In this document: positions 40,032 to 53,100 of the stretch, in pieces
Layout: each line of letters begins with the position of its first letter
Numbering within the stretch: the first letter of the stretch is position 1
From: Auanema rhodensis
Taxonomy: Eukaryota; Nematoda; Chromadorea; Rhabditida; Rhabditidae
Length of the DNA: 64,000 nt
NCBI GenBank assembly: GCA_964057225.1
Contig: OZ059900.1
Span: 816,501 to 880,500, forward strand
Direction of reading: 5' to 3'
Notes under the pieces: generated by a model
Told to the model about the DNA's origin: nothing
The model's input: only the letters and a program-made list of their open reading frames with translations
The model's database searches: none
Position numbers and translations under genes: made by a program

Positions 40032-43000
40032 AAATCATCAATTAAACGCTAGTGATGTTTAAATACTGATTTTCGCTCAAATAGCATTACTACACTAAGT
40101 ATGGTCGTTTTTATGCCTTTAACACCATATACTCACCGATTTTTGGTACAAAATCTGTAATACTCGTAAATTTTGATCATATTCGTTAAGATTTGAGAAT
40201 CAAACATACAATACAAAAAATCAGTCTATTTTTATGAGCTTGCACTGATATATATTCATTTTGATCAAAAAAGGTCGAAAATAGAAAGAATTTTTGAAAT
40301 TTCCGAGTTTTGAGTCTAATTTGGCTAAATCGCTCATATATATGATCAAAAGCATAGTTTTACTGTCTATGATAACAAAAGTCTTCAAATATACACTAAT
40401 AATGATTAAATCACTGAATTTCAGTCAAATAGCATTACTACACTAAGTATGGTCGTTTTTATGCCTTTAACACCATATACTCACCGATTTTTGGTACAAA
40501 ATCTGTAATACTTGTAAATTTTGATCATATTTGTTAAGATTCGAGAATCAAACACATAATACACGAAATAAGTCTATTTTTACAAGTTTGCACTGATATT
40601 TATTCATTTTGATCAAAAAAGGTCGAAAATAGAAAGAATTTTTGAAGTTTCCGAGTTTTGAGTCCAATTTGGCTAAATCGCTCATATATAAGATCAAAAG
40701 CATAGTTTTATTGTCTATAACAACAAAAGTCATCAATTAAACGCTAGTGATGTTTAAATACTGAATTTCGCTCAAATAGCATTACTACACTAAGTATGGT
40801 CGTTTTTATGCCTTTAACACCATATACTCACCGATTTTTGGTACAAAATCTGTAATACTCGTAAATTTTGATCATATTCGTTAAGATTTGAGAATCAAAC
40901 ATACAATACAAAAAATCAGTCTATTTTTATGAGCTTGCACTGATATATATTCATTTTGATCAAAAAAGGTCGAAAATAGAAAGAATTTTTGAAATTTCCG
41001 AGTTTTGAGTCTAATTTGGCTAAATCGCTCATATATATGATCAAAAGCATAGTTTTACTGTCTATGATAACAAAAGTCTTCAAATATACACTAATAATGA
41101 TTAAATCACTGAATTTCAGTCAAATAGCATTACTACACTAAGTATGGTCGTTTTTATGCCTTTAACACCATATACTCACCGATTTTTGGTACAAAATCTG
41201 TAATACTTGTAAATTTTGATCATATTTGTTAAGATTCGAGAATCAAACACATAATACACGAAATAAGTCTATTTTTACAAGTTTGCACTGATATTTATTC
41301 ATTTTGATCAAAAAAGGTCGAAAATAGAAAGAATTTTTGAAGTTTCCGAGTTTTGAGTCCAATTTGGCTAAATCGCTCATATATAAGATCAAAAGCATAG
41401 TTTTATTGTCTATAACAACAAAAGTCATCAATTAAACGCTAGTGATGTTTAAATACTGAATTTCGCTCAAATAGCATTACTACACTAAGTATGGTCGTTT
41501 TTATGCCTTTAACACCATATACTCACCGATTTTTGGTACAAAATCTGTAATACTCGTAAATTTTGATCATATTCGTTAAGATTTGAGAATCAAACATACA
41601 ATACAAAAAATCAGTCTATTTTTATGAGCTTGCACTGATATATATTCATTTTGATCAAAAAAGGTCGAAAATAGAAAGAATTTTTGAAATTTCCGAGTTT
41701 TGAGTCTAATTTGGCTAAATCGCTCATATATATGATCAAAAGCATAGTTTTACTGTCTATGATAACAAAAGTCTTCAAATATACACTAATAATGATTAAA
41801 TCACTGAATTTCAGTCAAATAGCATTACTACACTAAGTATGGTCGTTTTTATGCCTTTAACACCATATACTCACCGATTTTTGGTACAAAATCTGTAATA
41901 CTTGTAAATTTTGATCATATTTGTTAAGATTCGAGAATCAAACACATAATACACGAAATAAGTCTATTTTTACAAGTTTGCACTGATATTTATTCATTTT
42001 GATCAAAAAAGGTCGAAAATAGAAAGAATTTTTGAAGTTTCCGAGTTTTGAGTCCAATTTGGCTAAATCGCTCATATATAAGATCAAAAGCATAGTTTTA
42101 TTGTCTATAACAACAAAAGTCATCAATTAAACGCTAGTGATGTTTAAATACTGAATTTCGCTCAAATAGCATTACTACACTAAGTATGGTCGTTTTTATG
42201 CCTTTAACACCATATACTCACCGATTTTTGGTACAAAATCTGTAATACTCGTAAATTTTGATCATATTCGTTAAGATTTGAGAATCAAACATACAATACA
42301 AAAAATCAGTCTATTTTTATGAGCTTGCACTGATATATATTCATTTTGATCAAAAAAGGTCGAAAATAGAAAGAATTTTTGAAATTTCCGAGTTTTGAGT
42401 CTAATTTGGCTAAATCGCTCATATATATGATCAAAAGCATAGTTTTACTGTCTATGATAACAAAAGTCTTCAAATATACACTAATAATGATTAAATCACT
42501 GAATTTCAGTCAAATAGCATTACTACACTAAGTATGGTCGTTTTTATGCCTTTAACACCATATACTCACCGATTTTTGGTACAAAATCTGTAATACTTGT
42601 AAATTTTGATCATATTTGCTAAGATTCGAGAATCAAACACATAATACACGAAATAAGTCTATTTTTACAAGTTTGCACTGATATTTATTCATTTTGATCA
42701 AAAAAGGTCGAAAATAGAAAGAATTTTTGAAATTTCCGAGTTTTGAGTCCAATTTGGCTAAATCGCTCATATATAAGATCAAAAGCATAGTTTTATTGTC
42801 TATAACAACAAAAGTCATCAATTAAACGCTAGTGATGTTTAAATACTGAATTTCGCTCAAATAGCATTACTACACTAAGTATGGTCGTTTTTATGCCTTT
42901 AACACCATATACTCACCGATTTTTGGTACAAAATCTGTAATACTCGTAAATTTTGATCATATTCGTTAAGATTTGAGAATCAAACATACAATACAAAAAA

Positions 43001-43650
43001 TCAGTCTATTTTTATGAGCTTGCACTGATATATATTCATTTTGATCAAAAAAGGTCGAAAATAGAAAGAATTTTTGAAATTTCCGAGTTTTGAGTCTAAT
43101 TTGGCTAAATCGCTCATATATATGATCAGAAGCATAGTTTTATTGTCTATGACAACAAAAGTCATCAATTAAACGCTAGTGATGTTTAAATACTGATTTT
43201 CGCTCAAATAGCATTACTACACTAAGTATGGTCGTTTTTATGCCTTTAACACCATATACTCACCGATTTTTGGTACAAAATCTGTAATACTTGTAAATTT
43301 TGATCAAATTTGTTAAGATTCGAGAATCAAACACATAATACACGAAATAAGTCTATTTTTATGAGTTTGCACTGATATTTATTCATTTTGATCAAAAAAG
43401 GTCGAAAATAGAAAGAATTTTTGAAATTTCCGAGTTTTGAGTCCAATTTGGCTAAATCGCTCATATATAAGATCAAAAGCATAGTTTTATTGTCTATAAC
43501 AACAAAAGTCATCAATTAAACGCTAGTGATGTTTAAATACTGAATTTCGCTCAAATAGCATTACTACACTAAGTATGGTCGTTTTTATGCCTTTAACACC
43601 ATATACTCACCGATTTTTGGTACAAAATCTGTAATACTCGTAAATTTTGT
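40032..43650. repeat. 695-bp dimer array, about four copies
   Basis: B+c monomers at 40,548, 41,243, 41,938 and 42,633 are exactly 695 bp apart, each preceded by A+b. Three of the four share the private gaagtttcc (40,647, 41,342 and 42,037). The series ends with A+a and a B+c at 43,327 that has gatcaaatttg. This is the neighbouring trimer unit without its B+a monomer. Confidence 0.87.
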
Positions 43651-46600
43651 TCATATTCGTTAAGATTTGAGAATCAAACATACGATACACAAAATCAGTT
43701 TATTTTTACGAGTTTGCACTGATATTTATTCATTTTGATCAAAAAAGGTCGAAAATAGAAAGAATTTTTGAAATTTCCGAGTTTTGAGTCTAATTTGGCT
43801 AAATCGCTCATATATATGATAAAAAGCATAGTTTTACTGTCTATGACAACAAAAGTCATCAATTAAACGCTAGTGATGTTTAAATACTGATTTTCGCTCA
43901 AATAGCATTACTACACTAAGTATGGTCGTTTTTATGCCTTTAACACCATATACTCACCGATTTTTGGTACAAAATCTGTAATACTCGTAAATTTTGATCA
44001 TATTCGTTAAGATTTGAAAATCAAACACATAATACACGAAATAAGTCTATTTTTATGAGTTTGCACTGATATTTGTTTATTTTGATCAAAAAAGGTCGAA
44101 AATAGAAAGAATTTTTGAAATTTCCGAGTTTTGAGTCTAATTTGGCTAATTCGCTCATATATATGATCACAAGCATAGTTTTATTGTCTATGACAACAAA
44201 AATCATCAATTAAACGCTAGTGATGTTTAAATACTGATTTTCGCTCAAATAGCATTACTACACTAAGTATGGTCGTTTTTATGCCTTTAACACCATATAC
44301 TCACCGATTTTTGGTACAAAATCTGTAATACTCGTAAATTTTGATCATATTCGTTAAGATTTGAGAATCAAACATACGATACACGAAATAAGTTTATTTT
44401 TACGAGTTTGCACTGATATTTATTCATTTTGATCAAAAAAGGTCGAAAATAGAAAGAATTTTCGAAATTTCCGAGTTTTGAGTCTAATTTGGCTAAATCG
44501 CTCATATATATGATAAAAAGCATAGTTTTACTGTCTATGATAACAAAAGTCTTCAAATATACACTAATAATGATTAAATCACTGAATTTCAGTCAAATAG
44601 CATTACTACACTAAGTATGGTCGTTTTTATGCCTTTAACACCATATACTCACCGATTTTTGGTACAAAATCTGTAATACTTGTAAATTTTGATCATATTC
44701 GGTGAGATTCGAGGATCGAACACACAATACACGAAATAAGTTTATTTTTACGAGTTTGCACTGATATTTATTCATTTTTATCAAAAAAGGTCGAAAATAG
44801 AAAGAATTTTTGAAATTTCCGAGTTTTGAGTCTAATTTGGCTAAATCGCTCATATATAAGATCAAAAGCATAGTTTTACTGTCTATGATAACAAAAGTCT
44901 TCAAATATACACTAATAATGTGTAAATCACTGAATTTCACTCAAATAGCTTTACTACACTAAGTATGGTCGTTTTTATGCCTTTAACACCATATACTCAC
45001 CGATTTTTGGTACAAAATCTGTAATACTCGTAAATTTTGATCATATTCGTTAAGATTTGAGAATCAAACATACAATACACAAAATCAGTCTATTTTTATA
45101 AGCTTGCACTGATATATATTCATTTTGATCAAAAAAGGTCGAAAATAGAAAGAATTATTGAAATTTCCGAGTTTTGAGTCTAATTTGGCTAAATCGCTCA
45201 TATACATGATCAGAAGCATAGTTTCATTGTCTATGACAACAAAAGTCATCAATTAAACGCTAGTGATGTTTAAATACTGATTTTCGCTCAAATAGCATTA
45301 CTACACTAAGTATGGTCGTTTTTATGCCTTTAACACCATATACTCACCGATTTTTGGTACAAAATCTGTAATACTCGTAAATTTTGATCATTTTCGTTAA
45401 GATTTGAGAATCAAACATACAATACACAAAATCAGTCTATTTTTATGAGCTTGCACTGATATATATTCATTTTGATCAAAAAAGGTCGAAAATAGAAAGA
45501 ATTTTTGAAATTTACGAGTTTTGAGTCTAATTTGGCTAAATCGCTCATATATATGATCAGAAGCATAGTTTTATTGTCTATGACAACAAAAGTCATTAGT
45601 TAAACACTAATGATGTTTAAATCACTAAATTTCGCTCAAATAGCATTACTACACTAAGTATGGTCGTTTTTATGCCTTTAACACCATATACTCACCGATT
45701 TTTGGTACAAATCTGTGATACTCGTAAATTTTGATCATATTCGGTGAGATTCGAGAATCAAACACACAATACACGAAATAAGTTTATTTTTACGAGTTTG
45801 CACTGATATTTATTCATTTTGATCAAAAAAGGTCGAAAATAGAAAGAATTTTTGAAATTTCCGAGTTTTGAGTCTAATTTGGCTAAATCGCTCATATATA
45901 TGATCAAAAGCATAGTTTTATTGTCTATGACAACAAAAGTCATCAATTAAACGCTAGTGATGTTTAAATACTGAATTTCGCTCAAATAGCATTACTACAC
46001 TAAGTATGGTCGTTTTTATGCCTTTAACACCATATACTCACCGATTTTTGGTACAAAATCTGTAATACTCGTAAATTTTGATCATATTCGTTAAGATTTG
46101 AGAATCAAACATACAATACACAGAATCAGTCTATTTTTATGAGCTTGCACTGATATATATTCATTTTGATCAAAAAAGGTCGAAAATAGAAAGAATTTTT
46201 GAAATTTACGAGTTTTGAGTCTAATTTGGCTAAATCGCTCATATATATGATCAGAAGCATAGTTTTATTGTCTATGACAACAAAAGTCATTAGTTAAACA
46301 CTAATGATGTTTAAATCACTAAATTTCGCTCAAATAGCATTACTACACTAAGTATGGTCGTTTTTATGCCTTTAACACCATATACTCACCGATTTTTGGT
46401 ACAAAATCTGTAATACTTGTAAATTTTGATCATATTCGTTAAGAGTCGAGAATCAAACACATAATACACGAAATAAGTCTATTTTTATGAGTTTGCACTG
46501 ATATTTATTCATTTTGATCAAAAAAGGTCGAAAATAGAAAGAATTTTTGAATTTTCCGAGTTTTGAGTCCAATTGGGCTAAATCGCTCATATATATGATC

Positions 46601-49600
46601 AAAAGCATAGTTTTACTGTCTATGATAACAAAAGTCTTCAAATATACACTAATAATGATTAAATCACTGAATTTCACTCAAATAGCATTACTACACTAAG
46701 TATGGTCGTTTTTATGCCTTTAACACCATATACTCACCGATTTTTGGTACAAAATCTGTGATACTCGTAAATTTTGATCATATTCGGTGAGATTCGAGAA
46801 TCAAACACACAATACACGAAATAAGTTTATTTTTACGAGTTTGCACTGATATTTATTCATTTTGATCAAAAAAGGTCGAAAATAGAAAGAATTTTTGAAA
46901 TTTCCGAGTTTTGAGTCTAATTTGGCTAAATCGCTCATATATATGATCAAAAGCATAGTTTTATTGTCTATGACAACAAAAGTCATCAATTAAACGCTAG
47001 TGATGTTTAAATACTGAATTTCGCTCAAATAGCATTACTACACTAAGTATGGTCGTTTTTATGCCTTTAACACCATATACTCACCGATTTTTGGTACAAA
47101 ATCTGTAATACTCGTAAATTTTGATCATATTCGTTAAGATTTGAGAATCAAACATACAATACACAAAATCAGTCTATTTTTATGAGCTTGCACTGATATA
47201 TATTCATTTTGATCAAAAAAGGTCGAAAATAGAAAGAATTTTTGAAATTTACGAGTTTTGAGTCTAATTTGGCTAAATCGCTCATATATATGATCAGAAG
47301 CATAGTTTTATTGTCTATGACAATAAAAGTCATTAGTTAAACACTAATGATGTTTAAATCACTAAATTTCGCTCAAATAGCATTACTACACTAAGTATGG
47401 TCGTTTTTATGCCTTTAACACCATATACTCACCGATTTTTGGTACAAATCTGTGATACTCGTAAATTTTGATCATATTCGGTGAGATTCGAGAATCAAAC
47501 ACACAATACACGAAATAAGTTTATTTTTACGAGTTTGCACTGATATTTATTCATTTTGATCAAAAAAGGTCGAAAATAGAAAGAATTTTTGAAATTTCCG
47601 AGTTTTGAGTCTAATTTGGCTAAATCGCTCATATATATGATCAAAAGCATAGTTTTATTGTCTATGACAACAAAAGTCATCAATTAAACGCTAGTGATGT
47701 TTAAATACTGAATTTCGCTCAAATAGCATTACTACACTAAGTATGGTCGTTTTTATGCCTTTAACACCATATACTCACCGATTTTTGGTACAAAATCTGT
47801 AATACTCGTAAATTTTGATCATATTCGTTAAGATTTGAGAATCAAACCTACAATACACAAAATCAGTCTATTTTTATGAGCTTGCACTGATATATATTCA
47901 TTTTGATCAAAAAAGGTCGAAAATAGAAAGAATTTTTGAAATTTACGAGTTTTGAGTCTAATTTGGCTAAATCGCTCATATATATGATCAGAAGCATAGT
48001 TTTATTGTCTATGACAACAAAAGTCATTAGTTAAACACTAATGATGTTTAAATCACTAAATTTCGCTCAAATAGCATTACTACACTAAGTATGGTCGTTT
48101 TTATGCCTTTAACACCATATACTCACCGATTTTTGGTACAAAATCTGTAATACTTGTAAATTTTGATCATATTCGTTAAGAGTCGAGAATCAAACACATA
48201 ATACACGAAATAAGTCTATTTTTATGAGTTTGCACTGATATCTATTCATTTTGATCAAAAAAGGTCGAAAATAGAAAGAATTTTTGAAATTTCCGAGTTT
48301 TGAGTCCAATTTGGCTAAATCGCTCATATATATGATCAAAAGCATAGTTCTATTGTCTATAACAACAAAAGTCTTCAATTAAACGCTAGTGATGTTTTAA
48401 TACTGAATTTCGCTCAAATAGCATTACTACACTAAGTATGGTCGTTTTTATGCCTTTAACACCATATACTCACCGATTTTTGGTACAAAATCTGTAATAC
48501 TCGTAAATTTTGATCATATTCGTTAAGATTTGAGAATCAAACATACAATACACAAAATCAGTCTATTTTTATGAGCTTGCACTGATATATATTCATTTTG
48601 ATCAAAAAAGGTCGAAAATAGAAAGAATTTTTGAAATTTACGAGTTTTGAGTCTAATTTGGCTAAATCGCTCATATATATGATCAGAAGCATAGTTTTAT
48701 TGTCTATGACAACAAAAGTCATTAATTAAACACTAATAATGTTTAAATCACTAAATTTCGCTCAAATAGCATTACTACACTAAGTATGGTCGTTTTTATG
48801 CCTTTAACACCATATACTCACCGATTTTTGGTACAAAATCTGTAATACTTGTAAATTTTGATCATATTCGTTAAGATTTGAGAATCAAACATACAATACA
48901 CAAAATCAGTCTATTTTTATGAGCTTGCACTGATATATATTCATTTTGATCAAAAAAGGTCGAAAATAGAAAGAATTTTTGAAATTTCCGAGTTTTGAGT
49001 CCAATTGGGCTAAATCGCTCATATATATGATCAAAAGCATAGTTTTACTGTCTATGATAACAAAAGTCTTCAAATATACACTAATAATGATTAAATCACT
49101 GAATTTCACTCAAATAGCATTACTACACTAAGTATGGTCGTTTTTATGCCTTTAACACCATATACTCACCGATTTTTGGTACAAAATCTGTGATACTCGT
49201 AAATTTTGATCATATTCGGTGAGATTCGAGAATCAAACACACAATACACGAAATAAGTTTATTTTTACGAGTTTGCACTGATATTTATTCATTTTGATCA
49301 AAAAAGGTCGAAAATAGAAAGAATTTTTGAAATTTCCGAGTTTTGAGTCTAATTTGGCTAAATCGCTCATATATATGATCAAAAGCATAGTTTTATTGTC
49401 TATGACAACAAAAGTCATCAATTAAACGCTAGTGATGTTTAAATACTGAATTTCGCTCAAATAGCATTACTACACTAAGTATGGTCGTTTTTATGCCTTT
49501 AACACCATATACTCACCGATTTTTGGTACAAAATCTGTAATACTCGTAAATTTTGATCATATTCGTTAAGATTTGAGAATCAAACATACAATACACAAAA

Positions 49601-50151
49601 TCAGTCTATTTTTATGAGCTTGCACTGATATATATTCATTTTGATCAAAAAAGGTCGAAAATAGAAAGAATTTTTGAAATTTACGAGTTTTGAGTCTAAT
49701 TTGGCTAAATCGCTCATATATATGATCAGAAGCATAGTTTTATTGTCTATGACAACGAAAGTGATAAGTTAAACACTAATGATGTTTAAATCACTAAATT
49801 TCGCTCAAATAGCATTACTACACTAAGTATGGTCGTTTTTATGCCTTTAACACCATATACTCACCGATTTTTGGTACAAAATCTGTAATACTTGTAAATT
49901 TTGATCAAATTCGTTAGTATTCGAGAATCAAACACATAATACACGAAATAAGTCTATTTTTATGAGTTTGCACTGATATTTATTCATTTTGATCAAAAAA
50001 GGTCGAAATTAGAAAGAATTTTTGAATTTTCCGAGTTTTGAGTCCAATTGGGCTAAATCGCTCATATATATGATCAAAAGCATAGTTTTACTGTCTATGA
50101 TAACAAAAGTCTTCAAATATACACTAATAATGATTTAATCACTGAATTTCA
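43651..50151. repeat. Second C-rich island: irregular C / A / B trimers
   Basis: C-type monomers at 44,700, 45,758, 46,801, 47,495 and 49,233 alternate with A monomers that share aatttacgag and an unusual V2 ending (cattagttaaacactaatg), and with B monomers that share taagagtcgag (46,440 and 48,178). Spacings are 1,043, 694 and 1,738 bp. The one-base deletion ggtacaaatctgtg occurs at 45,708 and 47,449, linking those two units. A V2 module at about 43,815-43,890 is chimeric, b-type at first (gataaaaagc, ttactg) and a-type after (gacaac, gtcatc). Part (44,680-45,600) resembles 50,588-51,500. Confidence 0.8.
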
Positions 50152-53100
50152 CTCAAATAGCATTACTACACTAAGTATGGTCGTTTTTATGCCTTTAACA
50201 CCATATACTCACCGATTTTTGGTACAAAATCTGTGATACTCGTAAATTTCGATCATATTGGGTGAGATTCGAGAATCAAACACACAATACACGAAATAAG
50301 TTTATTTTTACGAGTTTGCACTGATATTTATTCATTTTGATCAAAAAAGGTCGAAAATAGAAAGAATTTTTGAAATTTCCGAGTTTTGAGTCTAATTTGG
50401 CTAAATCGCTCATATATATGATCAAAAGCATAGTTTTACTGTCTATGATAACAAAAGTCTTCAAATATACACTAATAATGTGTAAATCACTGAATTTCAC
50501 TCAAATAGCATTACTACACTAAGTATGGTCGTTTTTATGCCTTTAACACCATATACTCACCGATTTTTGGTACAAAATCTGTGATACTCGTAAATTTTGA
50601 TCATATTCGGTGAGATTCGAGGATCGAACACACAATACACGAAATAAGTTTATTTTACGAGTTTGCACTGATATTTATTCATTTTTATCAAAAAAGGTCG
50701 AAAATAGAAAGAATTTTTGAAATTTCCGAGTTTTGAGTCTAATTTGGCTAAATCGCTCATATATATGATCAAACGCATAGTTTTACTGTCTATGATAACA
50801 AAAGTCTTCAAATATACACTAATAATGTGTAAATCACTGAATTTCACTCAAATAGCTTTACTACACTAAGTATGGTCGTTTTTATGCCTTTAACACCATA
50901 TACTCACCGATTTTTGGTACAAAATCTGTAATACTCGTAAATTTTGATCATATTCGTTAAGATTTGAGAATCAAACATACAATACACAAAATCAGTCTAT
51001 TTTTATAAGCTTGCACTGATATATATTCATTTTGATCAAAAAAGGTCGAAAATAGAAAGAATTTTTGAAATTTCCGAGTTTTGAGTCTAATTTGGCTAAA
51101 TCGCTCATATACATGATCAGAAGCATAGTTTCATTGTCTATGACAACAAAAGTCATCAATTAAACGCTAGTGATGTTTAAATACTGATTTTCGCTCAAAT
51201 AGCATTACTACACTAAGTATGGTCGTTTTTATGCCTTTAACACCATATACTCACCGATTTTTGGTACAAAATCTGTAATACTCGTAAATTTTGATCATAT
51301 TCGTTAAGATTTGAAAATCAAACATACAATACGCAAAATCAGTCTATTTTTATGAGCTTGCACTGATATATATTCATTTTGATCAAAAAAGGTCGAAAAT
51401 AGAAAGAATTTTTGAAATTTCCGAGTTTTGAGTCTAATTTGGCTAAATCGCTCATATATATGATCAAAAGCATAGTTTTATTGTCTATGACAACAAAAGT
51501 CATCAATTAAACGCTAGTGATGTTTAAATACTGAATTTCGCTCAAATAGCATTACTACACTAAGTATGGTCGTTTTTATGCCTTTAACACCATATACTCA
51601 CCGATTTTTGGTACAAAATCTGTAATACTCGTAAATTTTGATCATATTCGTTAAGATTTGAGAATCAAACATACAATACACGAAATAAGTTTATTTTTAC
51701 GAGTTTGCACTGATATTTATTCATTTTGATCAAAAAAGGTCGAAAATAGAAAGAATTTTTGAAATTTCCGAGTTTTGAGTCTAATTTGGCTAAATCGCTC
51801 ATATATATGATCAAAAGCATAGTTTTACTGTCTATGATAACAAAAGTCTTCAAATATACACTAATAATGATTTAATCACTGAATTTCACTCAAATAGCAT
51901 TACTACACTAAGTATGGTCGTTTTTATGCCTTTAACACCATATACTCACCGATTTTTGGTACAAAATCTGTGATACTCGTAAATTTCGATCATATTGGGT
52001 GAGATTCGAGAATCAAACACACAATACACGAAATAAGTTTATTTTTACGAGTTTGCACTGATATTTATTCATTTTGATCAAAAAAGGTCGAAAATAGAAA
52101 GAATTTTTGAAATTTCCGAGTTTTGAGTCTAATTTGGCTAAATCGCTCATATATATGATCAAAAGCATAGTTTTACTGTCTATGATAACAAAAGTCTTCA
52201 AATATACACTAATAATGTGTAAATCACTGAATTTCACTCAAATAGCATTACTACACTAAGTATGGTCGTTTTTATGCCTTTAACACCATATACTCACCGA
52301 TTTTTGGTACAAAATCTGTGATACTCGTAAATTTCGATCATATTCGTTAAGATTCGAGAATCAAACACACAATACACGAAATGAGTTTATTTTCACGAGT
52401 TTGCACTGATATTTATTCATTTTGATCAAAAAAGGTCGAAATAAGAAAGAATTTTTGAATTTTCCGAGTTTTGAGTCCAATTTGGCTAAATCGCTCATAT
52501 ATAAGATCAAAAGCATAGTTTTATTGTCTATAACAACAAAAGTCATCAATTAAACGCTAGTGATGTTTAAATACTGAATTTCGCTCAAATAGCATTACTA
52601 CACTAAGTATGGTCGTTTTTATGCCTTTAACACCATATACTCACCGATTTTTGGTACAAAATCTGTAATACTCGTAAATTTTGATCATATTCGTTAAGAT
52701 TTGAGAATCAAACATACAATACAAAAAATCAGTCTATTTTTATGAGCTTGCACTGATATATATTCATTTTGATCAAAAAAGGTCGAAAATAGAAAGAATT
52801 TTTGAAATTTCCGAGTTTTGAGTCTAATTTGGCTAATTCGCTCATATATATGATCACAAGCATAGTTTTATTGTCTATAACAACAAAAGTCATCAATTAA
52901 ACGCTAGTGATGTTTAAATACTGAATTTCGCTCAAATAGCATTACTACACTAAGTATGGTCGTTTTTATGCCTTTAACACCATATACTCACCGATTTTTG
53001 GTACAAAATCTGTAATACTCGTAAATTTTGATCATATTTGTTAAGATTTGAAAATCAAACACATAATACACGAAATAAGTCTATTTTTATGAGTTTGCAC

